From contig DAITBA010000017.1 of the NCBI GenBank assembly GCA_036824005.1, positions 46,025-110,024 of the forward strand: a stretch of 64,000 nucleotides of DNA. The letters run 5' to 3'. A program made the translations under genes and the position numbers. Positions 1-9,152 of the stretch are shown here, piece by piece (the stretch's first letter is position 1; each line of letters starts with the position of its first letter). The notes below the pieces were generated by a model. The model did no database searches. It was not told the origin of the DNA and saw only the letters and a program-made list of their open reading frames with translations. The DNA is from DAITBA01 sp036824005. GTDB lineage: Bacteria; Pseudomonadota; Gammaproteobacteria; Burkholderiales; Rhodocyclaceae.

Positions 1-774
1 CAGCGAAGGGAAGATGGAGGAGTTAAGGATCTTTTCGTGCTCGCCCTTGGCGAGGATCAGCCCGCCGCGGGGACCGCGCAGGGTCTTGTGGGTCGTGCTG
101 GTGACGAAATCGGCGATGCCGATGGGGCTCGGATAGAAGCCCGCGGCGATGAGGCCGGCATAGTGCGCGATGTCCACCATCAGGTAGGCGCCGACGGAAT
201 CGGCGATCTTGCGGAAGCGCTCGAAGTCGATGACCAGAGCGTAGGCCGAAGCGCCGGCAACGATCATCTTCGGCTTGTGCTCCTGGGCCAGCCGAGCCAC
301 TTCGTCGTAGTCGATTTCTTCCGTCTGGGGATGCAATCCGTAGGTGACGGCCTTGAAGATCTTGCCGGAGAGATTGACGGTCGCGCCGTGGGTCAGGTGC
401 CCACCGTGGGCGAGCGACATGCCGAGGATGGTGTCGCCCGGCTGCAGCACCGAGAAGTAGACCGCCTGATTGGCCTGGGAGCCGGAATGGGGCTGCACGT
501 TGGCGTACTCGGCCTTGAACAACTGCTTTGCCCGGTCGATCGCCAGTTGCTCGACCATGTCCACGTACTCGCAGCCGCCGTAGTAGCGCTTGCCGGGGTA
601 ACCTTCGGCGTACTTGTTGGTGAGCTGTGAACCCTGGGCCTCCAATACGGCGTAGCTGACGTAGTTCTCCGAGGCGATCAGCTCGATGTGATCCTCCTGG
701 CGGCGGTTTTCGCTCTGCACCGCTTGCCAGGTTTCCGGATCGACTTTGGCCAGGTTGTTCTGTTTCGAAAACAT
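1..774 (-). CDS. glyA: Serine hydroxymethyltransferase (5' part, runs off the left edge)
   Basis: Cytosolic PLP enzyme that interconverts serine and glycine while making 5,10-methylene-tetrahydrofolate. Reading from the ATG at 774, the protein starts MFSKQNNLAKVDPETW and continues with the family signatures ELIASENYVS, NKYAEGYPGKRYYGG and NVQPHSGSQAN. Near the left edge comes the PLP-lysine segment TSTTHKTLRGPRGG. About 258 codons are present of a usual 415-420, so the C-terminal third lies outside the window. The signatures are unmistakable. The missing end is due to the window edge, not to truncation of the gene. Confidence 0.96.
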   Translation of the reverse strand, partial: MFSKQNNLAKVDPETWQAVQSENRRQEDHIELIASENYVSYAVLEAQGSQLTNKYAEGYPGKRYYGGCEYVDMVEQLAIDRAKQLFKAEYANVQPHSGSQANQAVYFSVLQPGDTILGMSLAHGGHLTHGATVNLSGKIFKAVTYGLHPQTEEIDYDEVARLAQEHKPKMIVAGASAYALVIDFERFRKIADSVGAYLMVDIAHYAGLIAAGFYPSPIGIADFVTSTTHKTLRGPRGGLILAKGEHEKILNSSIFPSL

Positions 775-882
775 GATGTCGGGATGCGTCTTGTGCGGGG
801 AAATTGCAATTTTATCATGGGGACGCCACTGCCCGGGCGGCGGCGCTCGCCTCGTGTCCTACTCCGCCGATAGCACAGGACG

Positions 883-3723
883 CTACGATCGGGGCGAGAG
901 ATCCGGCTCGCCGCAGTGACGCAGGATCTCCCCCCGAGCACCGTCGCGCAGGTGCACCGCCGTCGCCCAGTCGTCCCCGGCCGGCGCGAGAACGGTGCCG
1001 ATCTCGAAGCGCACGGCGCCGCGCCGCGGCAGCCACGTCCGGTCGCGCAGCACCGCGCGCACGCCGGAAAGGCCGGCCGGAACGATGGGAACGTCGGCTC
1101 GCGCCGAGGCGACAAACGCGCCCATGCGGAACGGCCGCAGGCCCGCCTCGCGGGAGAACGTTCCTTCGGGGAACACGACCACGCTGTCACCCTGGCGCAG
1201 CGCGCCGATGATGGCGTCCACGTCCTCGACGCCCTGCCGGGCGTCGAAGCGCTCGACGAACATGGCGCCGATTCCGCGAAAGAACAGGCGCGGCAACCAG
1301 TGGCCGACGAACTCGCGCTTGGCCGCGAACACGTACCCCAGGCGCGGCGGCAGCAGGGATACCAGGATCACGGCGTCGAGATAGCTGGCGTGATTCACCA
1401 CCAGCACGTGCGCCTTGGCCGGCAGCCGGTCCAGGCCCGAGGCGTTGACCGGCAGGAACAAGAGGCGCAGGAACAGCCGCGACGCATAGTGGGTCAGGTA
1501 GTGCCCAAGCCGCGGGCGCTGCAGCGCAGCCACCAGCGCCCACACCGGTACCCCCAGAGTCAGGAAGGCAACCCAGGCGTAGATGCCGTACAGCCACGCG
1601 AGAGCGCGCCGCAGGCGGTCTCCGGCACGGGCACGCAGTGCCGGCAGCGCCATGCGCAGCAACTGGCGCCACATCGGCGGCACGGCGGCACCGATCTCGC
1701 CGCGCTCGTACAGCTCGCGCGAGGCGGCGCGGCGAATCTTGCCACTCGACGTTTTCAGCACCGTGTGCGGCGGCGCCAGCACCACTTCATCGGCCGGCAT
1801 GCCCATGACATCGGTGGCAGCCTCGTTGATGCGCCGGCGCAGGACCTCTCGCGCCGCCTCATCCAGCTCGCGCGTCTCGGCCAGCACCACCAACCGCTCG
1901 GTGCCGTTGGCCGGATCGGGGGAACCGAACACCGCCACGCAGCCTTTGCGGATGCCCGCGAGATTGCCGACCGCCTCCTCCAGCTCGTAGGGATAGACGT
2001 TGCGCCCGCCACGGATGATCAAGTCCTTGGCGCGGCCGGTCAGGTAGACCTCGCCTGCTGCCATGTAGGCGTAGTCGCCCGTGTCCAGCCACTCGCCATG
2101 GCGCAGGCGGCGTGTAGCCTCGGCATTGCGATAGTAGCCTTGGGTCGCCGACGGCCCGCGGAACTGCAGGTGCCCAATCTGGCGCTCCGGCAATTCGCGC
2201 TCGCTGTCGTCGGCGATACGCATGGAGTGGCCGGGAATGGCCCGCCCGCACCCGACGACCTGCATGGCATCGGCGGCGTGGGTGGCGACAGTGATCGCCT
2301 CGCGCGATTCGGCAAAGGCCCGGCGCGAGATGACGTCGATGACCGGGCCGCGGCCACGGGGCGGAATGGCCAGGCCGACGGAGCATTCGGCCAGTCCATA
2401 AACCGGCGCCAGCGCCTCGCGCTTCAGGCCGCACGCCGCGAGGCGCGACGCAAACGCCTCCAGCGTAGCCGGACTGACCGGCTCGGCGCCGTTGAACGCC
2501 CAGCGCCAGCAACTCAGATCCAGGCCGGCCAGCTCGCTGTCGGGCAGCTTGCGCGCGCACAGTTCGTAGGCGAAGTTCGGCGCCGCGGAGATCGTGCCGC
2601 GATGACGGTGGATCGCCTGCAGCCAGCGGCCGGGCCGGGCGAGGAACGCCAGCGGTGACATGAGCACCAGCGGAAAACCGAAATAGAGCGGCCCGAGCCA
2701 GGCGCCGATCAGCCCCATGTCATGGTAAAGCGGCAGCCAGCTGACGAAAACATCCGAATCGTCCACCCGAATCGCCTCGCCCAGCGCCCGGATGTTCGCC
2801 AGCAGATTGGCGTGGGTGAGCACAACGCCTTTGGGATCGCCGGTGCTGCCGGAGGTGTATTGCAGAAATGCGATGTCGCCGGCTTGCGCTCGGTGCGCGA
2901 TGGGCATGGGTTCGCGCACCAGTTCCTCGGCGGTGACGATCTCGCCTAGCGACGGCACGGTGCCGCGCAGCAGATAGGCCAACGTCTTGGCCTGGGCAAC
3001 GGTGATCAGCTTGACGCACTCGGCATTGGCGAGAATGCGGCCGTGGCGGCGCAGATGCTCGTCGATCTGGCTCAGGCGCGCCGGCGGATAAATGGGAACC
3101 GGGATGCCACCGGCAATCATGACGCCGAAGAAGCTGGCGAGGTAATCGCGCCCCGTCGGCAGCATCAGCGCCACCGCCTGCCGCGGCTGCAGCCCGCGGG
3201 ACAGCAGGCCGGTGGCAATGCGCCGGGCAGCATCGCGCAGTGCGCCGTAGGTGATCTGCTCCGTCGCCCCGGCCTCGCCGTAGAGCAGGACGTGCAGACG
3301 GTCGGGATGCTGGCTCGCATGCCAGTCGAGCGCTTCGACCAAGGTTTGTGCCTGCGTCGGAACGGCGAGCGCCTCGCGCGGCGCCAGGCGTGCGCCCACC
3401 GCCGGCGCGCCCCCGGGCGCCGCAGCCGCGGCATGGCCGAGGAAACGCAACAGATCGCTCACCGATACGGCTTCGACCAGGGTCTGCTCCGGCAGCGTCA
3501 CGCCGAAGGCTTCGCCCAGCCGCAGCAGCAATTCGACCCTGGCCAGGCTGTCCAGGGCAAGGTCGCGTTCCAACTCACTGTCGAGCGCGACCCGCGACTC
3601 CAGCCCGGGATGCGTCTCGGCGACCAGGCGCGCGACCACCTCCAGCAGTCGCGCCTCAGCGGATTGTTGACCTGCGTCGGCGGCGTGAACCGGCGGCGAA
3701 CGGCGCTCGCTGTCCCGTGACAT
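883..3723 (-). CDS. Acyl carrier protein - AMP-dependent acyl ligase - PlsC acyltransferase fusion
   Basis: A 946-residue three-part protein. Residues about 25-95 look like an acyl carrier domain with the phosphopantetheine serine in LALDSLARVEL (Ser59). Residues about 125-680 are an acyl-CoA/acyl-ACP synthetase of the ANL family, with the nucleotide loop YTSGSTGDPKGVV near residue 290 and the C-terminal lid TGRAKDLIIRGGRNVYP. After a hydrophobic stretch (VAFLTLGVPVWALVAAL) comes a PlsC-type acyltransferase with NHASYLD (HX4D) near residue 775 and FPEGTF near 850. The architecture suggests that a fatty acid is activated, loaded on the built-in carrier and transferred to a lysophospholipid or other membrane acceptor. 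The acceptor is unknown. It recalls E. coli Aas, which has the acyltransferase first and no carrier domain. The start is the ATG at 3723. No obvious pathway partner lies next to it. Confidence 0.88.
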   Translation of the reverse strand: MSRDSERRSPPVHAADAGQQSAEARLLEVVARLVAETHPGLESRVALDSELERDLALDSLARVELLLRLGEAFGVTLPEQTLVEAVSVSDLLRFLGHAAAAAPGGAPAVGARLAPREALAVPTQAQTLVEALDWHASQHPDRLHVLLYGEAGATEQITYGALRDAARRIATGLLSRGLQPRQAVALMLPTGRDYLASFFGVMIAGGIPVPIYPPARLSQIDEHLRRHGRILANAECVKLITVAQAKTLAYLLRGTVPSLGEIVTAEELVREPMPIAHRAQAGDIAFLQYTSGSTGDPKGVVLTHANLLANIRALGEAIRVDDSDVFVSWLPLYHDMGLIGAWLGPLYFGFPLVLMSPLAFLARPGRWLQAIHRHRGTISAAPNFAYELCARKLPDSELAGLDLSCWRWAFNGAEPVSPATLEAFASRLAACGLKREALAPVYGLAECSVGLAIPPRGRGPVIDVISRRAFAESREAITVATHAADAMQVVGCGRAIPGHSMRIADDSERELPERQIGHLQFRGPSATQGYYRNAEATRRLRHGEWLDTGDYAYMAAGEVYLTGRAKDLIIRGGRNVYPYELEEAVGNLAGIRKGCVAVFGSPDPANGTERLVVLAETRELDEAAREVLRRRINEAATDVMGMPADEVVLAPPHTVLKTSSGKIRRAASRELYERGEIGAAVPPMWRQLLRMALPALRARAGDRLRRALAWLYGIYAWVAFLTLGVPVWALVAALQRPRLGHYLTHYASRLFLRLLFLPVNASGLDRLPAKAHVLVVNHASYLDAVILVSLLPPRLGYVFAAKREFVGHWLPRLFFRGIGAMFVERFDARQGVEDVDAIIGALRQGDSVVVFPEGTFSREAGLRPFRMGAFVASARADVPIVPAGLSGVRAVLRDRTWLPRRGAVRFEIGTVLAPAGDDWATAVHLRDGARGEILRHCGEPDLSPRS

Positions 3724-3866
3724 GGCTGAAGGCAGTTATTCCGGAGCTGGAAGGGGGAAGCGGACGTCCTGGCAGTGCTCTGGTGGCGGGGATCGTTGCC
3801 GCGTGTGCAAATACTATAGTCGGCTTGGCCGCGGCGAGCAAACGGGGACGGCGTCGCAAGCAAGGT

Positions 3867-4502
3867 CTACCCGGCAAGCTCGTCCAGCGATGGGGCCTGC
3901 GTAGCGTTCTGCGCCCAAGCCAGAAGGCGCCAGGCGCCGTCGTCGTAGGCCAGCCAGTTGAGCGCCGCGTTGGGCAGCGGAAAATCGCGCTGTGCCTGGA
4001 GGCTCGTCCCGGTGGCGGCGCGGCGCGCGATATCAAGGATGCCGCCGTGGCTGACCACGAGCACGTCGCCGCCCGGGTGTGCGCGTGCCAATGCCGACAA
4101 GCCATCCATGACGCGGGACTGAAACTGGAGCAGGCTCTCGCCGGTGTCGAAGCCGAAGTGCGTGTCCCGGCACTCGAAGCGGCGGTAGTGGTCTGAATGA
4201 CGCGCCCGCGCCTCGTCGTGCGTCAGGCCCTGGAAAACGCCGTAGTGACGCTCGCGCAATACCGGCGACAGACGGACTTCGAGGCCAAGCGTCTCGGCGG
4301 CTGCTTGCGCAGTCTGTCGGGCGCGCGCCAGATCGCTGGCATAGAGCGCGGCAAAAAGCCGGCCCGCCAGCACGGCCGCCAGTGCCCGTGACTGGGCGCG
4401 TCCGGTGTCATTGAGGGCGATGTCCAGCTGTCCCTGGATGCGGCGCTGCGCGTTCCACGCCGTTTCGCCGTGGCGGACGATACAAAAACGCGTCGGGCTC
4501 AT
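3867..4502 (-). CDS. Histidine phosphatase family protein (phosphoglycerate mutase-like)
   Basis: A 211-residue protein of the histidine phosphatase superfamily. The phosphohistidine motif VRHGETAWN is at residues 9-17, the second catalytic region is LRERHYGVFQG, and the conserved late histidine is in VVSHGGILD. The size fits cofactor-dependent phosphoglycerate mutase-like, GpmB or CobC phosphatases, and the substrate cannot be told from sequence. It begins with the ATG at 4502 and is transcribed away from the TRAP permease genes, so the 235-bp gap at 4503-4737 holds divergent promoters. It is monocistronic as far as can be seen. Confidence 0.88.
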   Translation of the reverse strand: MSPTRFCIVRHGETAWNAQRRIQGQLDIALNDTGRAQSRALAAVLAGRLFAALYASDLARARQTAQAAAETLGLEVRLSPVLRERHYGVFQGLTHDEARARHSDHYRRFECRDTHFGFDTGESLLQFQSRVMDGLSALARAHPGGDVLVVSHGGILDIARRAATGTSLQAQRDFPLPNAALNWLAYDDGAWRLLAWAQNATQAPSLDELAG

Positions 4503-4584
4503 GAACGAGTTGCCAAAGCACGGTGTTCCATTCTACTCGCGCTTGCTGCAGCGCAGCAGCGCGTGTGGGCCCAGCGCCACAATC

Positions 4585-4644
4585 AGGGAAAGCCCTGAGT
4601 AGGGGAAACCCTTGCTGCAAATCACTTCGGGAGACGTTTACGCT
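4585..4644 (+). promoter_or_regulatory. Candidate promoter with tandem palindromic operators upstream of dctQM
   Basis: Two near-palindromes of the same type lie 16 bp apart: AGGGAAAGCCCT at 4585-4596 and AGGGGAAACCCT at 4601-4612. A weak -10-like TACGCT is at 4639-4644, with no good -35 at the usual distance. That pattern fits an activator-dependent promoter. A very similar palindrome sits at nearly the same distance from the -10 of dctP (10836-10847). The binding protein is not known. Confidence 0.4.
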
Positions 4645-4737
4645 AGCATTGCTGGTCGCTTGAGGGCTACGTCCGCGCACGGGCTCGCCGCTTGGCGGGC
4701 GCATGAGACATGATCCCAAAACGGAGAGGAGGGGGAT

Positions 4738-5337
4738 GTGGGTTTCCTGCTGAAGATTTCCGAGCTTATCGACTGGCTCAATGAACGCGTCGGTCGCGCC
4801 GTGATCTGGCTGGTCCTGGTTGCCGTGCTGGTGAGCGCAATCAATGCCATCGTGCGCAAAGCGTTCGACGTCAGTTCCAACGCCTTCCTTGAAGCGCAGT
4901 GGTACATGTTTTCCGCCATCTTTCTCCTGTGCTCCGGTTACACGCTTCTCCACAACGAGCATATCCGCATCGACATCGTTTCCGGCAGGTTCTCGAAACG
5001 AACGCAGACCTGGATCGATATTCTCGGCACACTGTTATTCATGCTGCCCGTCATGTTCGTTTTTCTCTGGTATGGCACGTCGTTCTTCACCGTGTCATTC
5101 GAGAGCAAGGAAATGTCTCCCAACGCCGGCGGACTGATCGTCTGGCCGGTTAAGCTGCTCCTGCCACTGGGCTTCTTCCTGCTGACCCTGCAGGGATTCT
5201 CTGAGTTGATCAAGCGAGTCGCATTCCTTCAGGGACTGATACCGGACCCGTCCGAGAAGCACGCCGCGCCGAGCGCCGAAGAGGAACTGATCGAGGCGTT
5301 GCGCAAGCGCCAGGAAGAGGAGAAGAAAAATGACTGA
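4738..5337 (+). CDS. dctQ: TRAP transporter small permease subunit (DctQ type)
   Basis: A 199-residue membrane protein with the four hydrophobic segments expected of DctQ: VIWLVLVAVLVSAINAIV, FSAIFLLCSGYTLLHN, a third around LLFMLPVMFVFLWYG, and a fourth around LLLPLGFFLLTLQGF. The family motif of a tryptophan followed by FSAIFLL is visible. The start is a GTG at 4738, preceded five bases upstream by a strong ribosome site (AGGAGG, 4727-4732). An ATG at 4736 is in another frame. The gene overlaps dctM by 8 bp, so the two are co-translated. The C-terminus is charged and cytoplasmic (EALRKRQEEEKKND). Confidence 0.92.
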   Translation: MGFLLKISELIDWLNERVGRAVIWLVLVAVLVSAINAIVRKAFDVSSNAFLEAQWYMFSAIFLLCSGYTLLHNEHIRIDIVSGRFSKRTQTWIDILGTLLFMLPVMFVFLWYGTSFFTVSFESKEMSPNAGGLIVWPVKLLLPLGFFLLTLQGFSELIKRVAFLQGLIPDPSEKHAAPSAEEELIEALRKRQEEEKKND

Positions 5338-7069
5338 GTTCCTCGCCCACAACATTGCGCCGATCATGTTCGCGTCGATGGCGCTCTTCCTTCTGCTCGG
5401 TTACCCGATCACGTTCGCGCTTGCCGCCAACGGATTGGTCTTTGCCACCATCGGCATCGAGCTGGGCCTGCTGAGCCCGTCGCTGTTCGGTGCACTGCCG
5501 GAGCGGATCTTCGGCATCATGAGCAACGACACGCTGCTGGCGATCCCGTTCTTCACCTTCATGGGGCTGATACTGGAACGCAGCGGGATGGCCGAGGATC
5601 TACTCGACACCATCGGCCAGCTCTTCGGCCCGGTGCGCGGCGGGCTGGCTTACGCAGTGATTTTCGTCGGCGCGCTGCTCGCCGCCACCACCGGCATTGT
5701 CGCCGCCTCGGTCATCTCGATGGGATTGATTGCGCTGCCTATCATGCTGCGCTACGGCTATGACAGACGGCTGGCCTCGGGAGTCATCGCGGCCTCGGGC
5801 ACGCTCGCCCAGGCCATTCCGCCGTCGCTGGTGCTGATCATCATGGCGGACCAGCTCGGCAAGTCCGTCGGGGACATGTACAAGGGAGCATTCATTCCCG
5901 CCTTCGTGCTGACCGGGCTCTATTCAGGATGGATCTTACTGACGTCGCTCTGGCGGCCCCAGTTTGCGCCGGCACTGCCGCCCGAGGCGCGCAGCCTCAG
6001 GGAACCCAACGGCAAGAGCGGCGGGACTTCGCTTCTGGTGCTCACGGCAATCTCGGTCGCCGCCGCGATCGCCTGGTCGCGAACCTATCCCGCCGATGCG
6101 CCGACCGATGAAGTGATTGTCATCAGCATGCTCCTAGCCATCGGCGTCGCATTCGCCATCGCGCTGATCAACCGCTTATTCAAACTCGGCCTGCTCAGCC
6201 GCATGGCGGAGAAGACGGCTTTCGTGCTCGTACCACCGCTGGCACTGATCTTCCTGGTGCTGGGGACGATTTTCATCGGCGTCGCCACGCCCACCGAAGG
6301 CGGCGCCATGGGCGCCCTGGGTGCGCTGGTCATGGCGCTTTCCCGCAAGCGGCTCAACTTCACCTTGCTCAAGCAGGCGATGAACTCCACCGCCAAGCTA
6401 ACCACTTTTGTCGTGTTCATCCTCGTGGGCGCGCGCGTGTTCAGTCTGACGTTCTATGGCGTGGACGGCCACAAGTGGGTCGAGGAGCTGCTGCTGGATC
6501 TGCCCGGCGGGCAGCTCGGTTTTCTAATCGTGGTGAACATCCTGATCTTCCTGCTCGCCTTCTTCCTCGATTTCTTCGAACTGGCGTTCATCGTCGTGCC
6601 GCTGCTCGGCCCCGTGGCGGAAAAACTGGGCATCGATCTAATATTTTTCGGCATCCTGCTGGGCATCAACATGCAGACCTCGTTCATGCATCCGCCCTTC
6701 GGCTTCGCGCTGTTCTACCTGCGCAGCGTGGCACCGACCAAGGCCTACGTGGATCGCATTACGGGCAAGCTGACGGAGCCGATCACCACGGCACAGATCT
6801 ACTGGGGCGCGGTGCCCTACGTGGTGATCCAGGTTTTCATGGTCTGCATTCTGATCGCTTTCCCGGTGCTCGTGACCATCGGCCTCGGTGCCGAGAAGAA
6901 GGTCGACCTCGACAAGGTCCAGATCGAGATCCCGATGGGCGAGGAGTCGCCCGCGCCGGGCAGCGATGCCCAGCCCGGCCAGCCGGGAACGGTGCCGGCT
7001 CAGCCCGCGGCCGACGAAGACCCCATGAAGGCGCTCGAACGCGCGTTGAAGGAACAGCCGGGGAAATAG
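5330..7069 (+). CDS. dctM: TRAP transporter large permease subunit (DctM type)
   Basis: A 579-residue polytopic inner-membrane protein and the transporting subunit of a tripartite ATP-independent periplasmic system. Conserved DctM sequence is clear (GSYP-like LLGYPITFALAANG, SGTLAQAIPPSLVLIIMADQ, GVATPTEGGAMGALGAL, DFFELAFIVVPLLGP). It is longer than the usual 425-430 residues. The extra length is a central insert with more membrane segments and a hydrophilic C-terminal tail rich in Pro, Gln and Ala. Such long DctM proteins occur with TakP-like alpha-keto acid binding proteins. The expected partner, dctP, is not beside it but at 9682-10767 on the other strand. Confidence 0.93.
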   Translation: MTEFLAHNIAPIMFASMALFLLLGYPITFALAANGLVFATIGIELGLLSPSLFGALPERIFGIMSNDTLLAIPFFTFMGLILERSGMAEDLLDTIGQLFGPVRGGLAYAVIFVGALLAATTGIVAASVISMGLIALPIMLRYGYDRRLASGVIAASGTLAQAIPPSLVLIIMADQLGKSVGDMYKGAFIPAFVLTGLYSGWILLTSLWRPQFAPALPPEARSLREPNGKSGGTSLLVLTAISVAAAIAWSRTYPADAPTDEVIVISMLLAIGVAFAIALINRLFKLGLLSRMAEKTAFVLVPPLALIFLVLGTIFIGVATPTEGGAMGALGALVMALSRKRLNFTLLKQAMNSTAKLTTFVVFILVGARVFSLTFYGVDGHKWVEELLLDLPGGQLGFLIVVNILIFLLAFFLDFFELAFIVVPLLGPVAEKLGIDLIFFGILLGINMQTSFMHPPFGFALFYLRSVAPTKAYVDRITGKLTEPITTAQIYWGAVPYVVIQVFMVCILIAFPVLVTIGLGAEKKVDLDKVQIEIPMGEESPAPGSDAQPGQPGTVPAQPAADEDPMKALERALKEQPGK

Positions 7070-7087
7070 CACCTGGCTTCTCTCAAA

Positions 7088-7117
7088 CGAACCCCGCCTC
7101 CGGCGGGGTTCGTTTTT
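7088..7117 (+). terminator. Rho-independent terminator after dctM
   Basis: A perfect 11-bp GC-rich stem (CGAACCCCGCC, 7088-7098, pairing with 7102-7112) with a 3-nt loop is followed by five T (7113-7117). It begins 18 bp past the dctM stop and ends the dctQM operon. Confidence 0.92.
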
Positions 7118-7207
7118 GTACCCCGACGTCGGCCGGCAAATCGGGATACAGCGCCCTCGTCATCCGCGGGCAGGCGGCGTTGCGACCCGGAACAGCGCGA
7201 GCGCAGG

Positions 7208-9124
7208 CTAGACGGTGATTCTGGTGCCGAGTTCGATGACGCGATCGGGCGGGATGTTCAGATATTCCACGGCGCTCGGCGCATTGCGCTGCATCCAGCG
7301 AAACAAGTGCCGACGCCAGGTAAACAAGCCAGGCTTCTCCGCCAGAGCGATGGTGGACTTGCCGAGGAAGAACGTGGTGTCCGCCACCTCGAGGCGCAGG
7401 CCGTGGTTTTCAAGCAGCCGCAGGGCGGCGAGAATGTCCGGGTCTTCCATGAACCCGTAGTGCAGCGTCACGTGGTACAGCCACTTTGGCTCCAGCACGA
7501 GCACATCGGTGCGCTCCTTGTCGGGAATCCGCGGCACGTCCTCGTTGGCAATGGTCATGAACAGAATGCGCTCGTGCAGCACCTTGTTGTGTTTGAGATT
7601 GTGCAGCAGCGTCGTCGGCGCACTTTCTGCATTGGCAGCAAAGTAGATCGCCGTTCCCGGCACCCGCGCCACATCACCGAGGTGCTCGAAGAAGCCGCGC
7701 AGCGGCACCCGCTTGCGCGCTTCGTCGGCGCGGATGACATCACCGGCGCGCTTCCATGTCGACAGGACGGCGAACATGGCCAGCCCGCACAACAGCGGAA
7801 ACCATCCGCCAGCGGCGATCTTGGTCGCGTTCGAGGCGAGGAACAGCAATTCGGTACACCCGACCACGGCCACGCTGGCGACGAGTACCGGCCGCAGCCG
7901 GGGCAACATCGCCCATGCCACCACGGCGACAAGGCCGGTTTCCAGCAGCATGGTGGCCGACACCGCGATGCCATAGGCAGCCGCCATGTTGGACGACGAG
8001 CCGAAGCCGAGCACCAGCAGGACGACGATGATCAGCATCGTCCAGTTGATCTGGGAGATGTAGGCTTGGCCACGCTCGGATTCCGACGTATACCGGGTGG
8101 GAATGTGCGGCAGGTAACCCAGGCGCGAGGCTTGCTGGGTGACGGAGAAGACACCGGAGATGGTCGCCTGGGATGTGATTACCGTCGCCGCCGTGGCCAG
8201 GCCGACGAGCGGCAGGAGCAGCGGCTCGGGCGCGAGCAGATAGAAGGGATTCCGCGCCGCCTCGGAGTCGCGCAACACCAGTGCGCCCTGACCGAGGTAG
8301 TTGAGCATGAGCGAGGGAAACACCAGCCCGAACCACCCGATGCGGATCGGCCCGCGTCCGAAGTGGCCCATGTCCGCGTACAGCGCCTCGCCGCCTGTCA
8401 GCGTGAGAAACACGGCGCCGAGCGCAAGGAACGCGCCACCAGGCGACTCGATGGCGAAGGCCAGCGCGTATCGCGGATCGATCGCCGCAACGATGCGCGG
8501 CGTTTGCAGAATGCTTGCCACGCCCAGCGCGGCGAGGGCGAGAAACCACAAAACGGTGATCGGGCCAAAGTACCTGCCCACGCCGCCCGTGCCGTGCCGC
8601 TGGATGGAGAACAGCCCGACGATAATCACTAGCGTGATCGGTGTGACCCAGTGTTCGAAGGCCGGCGTGGCGACCGACAGACCCTCGACGGCCGATAGCA
8701 CGGAGATGGCAGGCGTGATCACGGCATCGCCGAAGAAGAGCGATGCCGCAAAGATCGCGATGACCGCCGTCCACCAGTGCAACCGGCCGTGGCCGCGGGT
8801 GAGCCCACCGGCATAGGCCAGCAGGGCAAGCACGCCGCCCTCGCCCTTGTTGTCGAAACGCAGCACGAACAGCAGGTACTTCAGCGTGACGATCAGCGTC
8901 ACCGCCCAGAAGATCATCGACAGTACGCCCATCACGTGGGCTTCCGTCACCGCCAGGTGATGGTGGCCACCGAAGGCCTCCTTGAACGCATACAGCGGGC
9001 TGGTGCCGATGTCGCCGAACACCACGCCCAGCGCGGCCAGCGTGAGCGTGGCGCGTCGATGGCCGGGAGAGGCGGCAAACTCGCTTCTCAGCGCCGGCCT
9101 GGACAAGGAACTTCTCGAACTCAT
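7208..9124 (-). CDS. kup: Low-affinity potassium uptake protein, KUP/HAK/KT family
   Basis: A 638-residue inner-membrane K+ symporter. The N-terminal half holds about twelve hydrophobic segments and starts with the family signature ALGVVFGDIGTSPLYAFKE. It continues with DNKGEGGVLALLA, FFGDAVITPAISVLSAVEG and the loop GTGGVGRYFGPITVLWF. The C-terminal ~170 residues are the cytoplasmic domain. Length matches the family (about 620-640). The gene is in the opposite orientation to dctQM and lies between the two halves of the TRAP system. No c-di-AMP riboswitch or other leader is visible in the short 28-bp gap upstream. Confidence 0.96.
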   Translation of the reverse strand: MSSRSSLSRPALRSEFAASPGHRRATLTLAALGVVFGDIGTSPLYAFKEAFGGHHHLAVTEAHVMGVLSMIFWAVTLIVTLKYLLFVLRFDNKGEGGVLALLAYAGGLTRGHGRLHWWTAVIAIFAASLFFGDAVITPAISVLSAVEGLSVATPAFEHWVTPITLVIIVGLFSIQRHGTGGVGRYFGPITVLWFLALAALGVASILQTPRIVAAIDPRYALAFAIESPGGAFLALGAVFLTLTGGEALYADMGHFGRGPIRIGWFGLVFPSLMLNYLGQGALVLRDSEAARNPFYLLAPEPLLLPLVGLATAATVITSQATISGVFSVTQQASRLGYLPHIPTRYTSESERGQAYISQINWTMLIIVVLLVLGFGSSSNMAAAYGIAVSATMLLETGLVAVVAWAMLPRLRPVLVASVAVVGCTELLFLASNATKIAAGGWFPLLCGLAMFAVLSTWKRAGDVIRADEARKRVPLRGFFEHLGDVARVPGTAIYFAANAESAPTTLLHNLKHNKVLHERILFMTIANEDVPRIPDKERTDVLVLEPKWLYHVTLHYGFMEDPDILAALRLLENHGLRLEVADTTFFLGKSTIALAEKPGLFTWRRHLFRWMQRNAPSAVEYLNIPPDRVIELGTRITV

Positions 9125-9152
9125 CTCAAGTCAAGGTCGCCTTCGAACGACT

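Noticed and set aside
916..2658. 580-codon open frame on the + strand opposite the acyl ligase fusion.
   Set aside because: It is antisense to a gene with clear motifs, shows no domain sequence, and is rich in Arg, Gln, Ala and His, as expected of an antisense frame in high-GC DNA.
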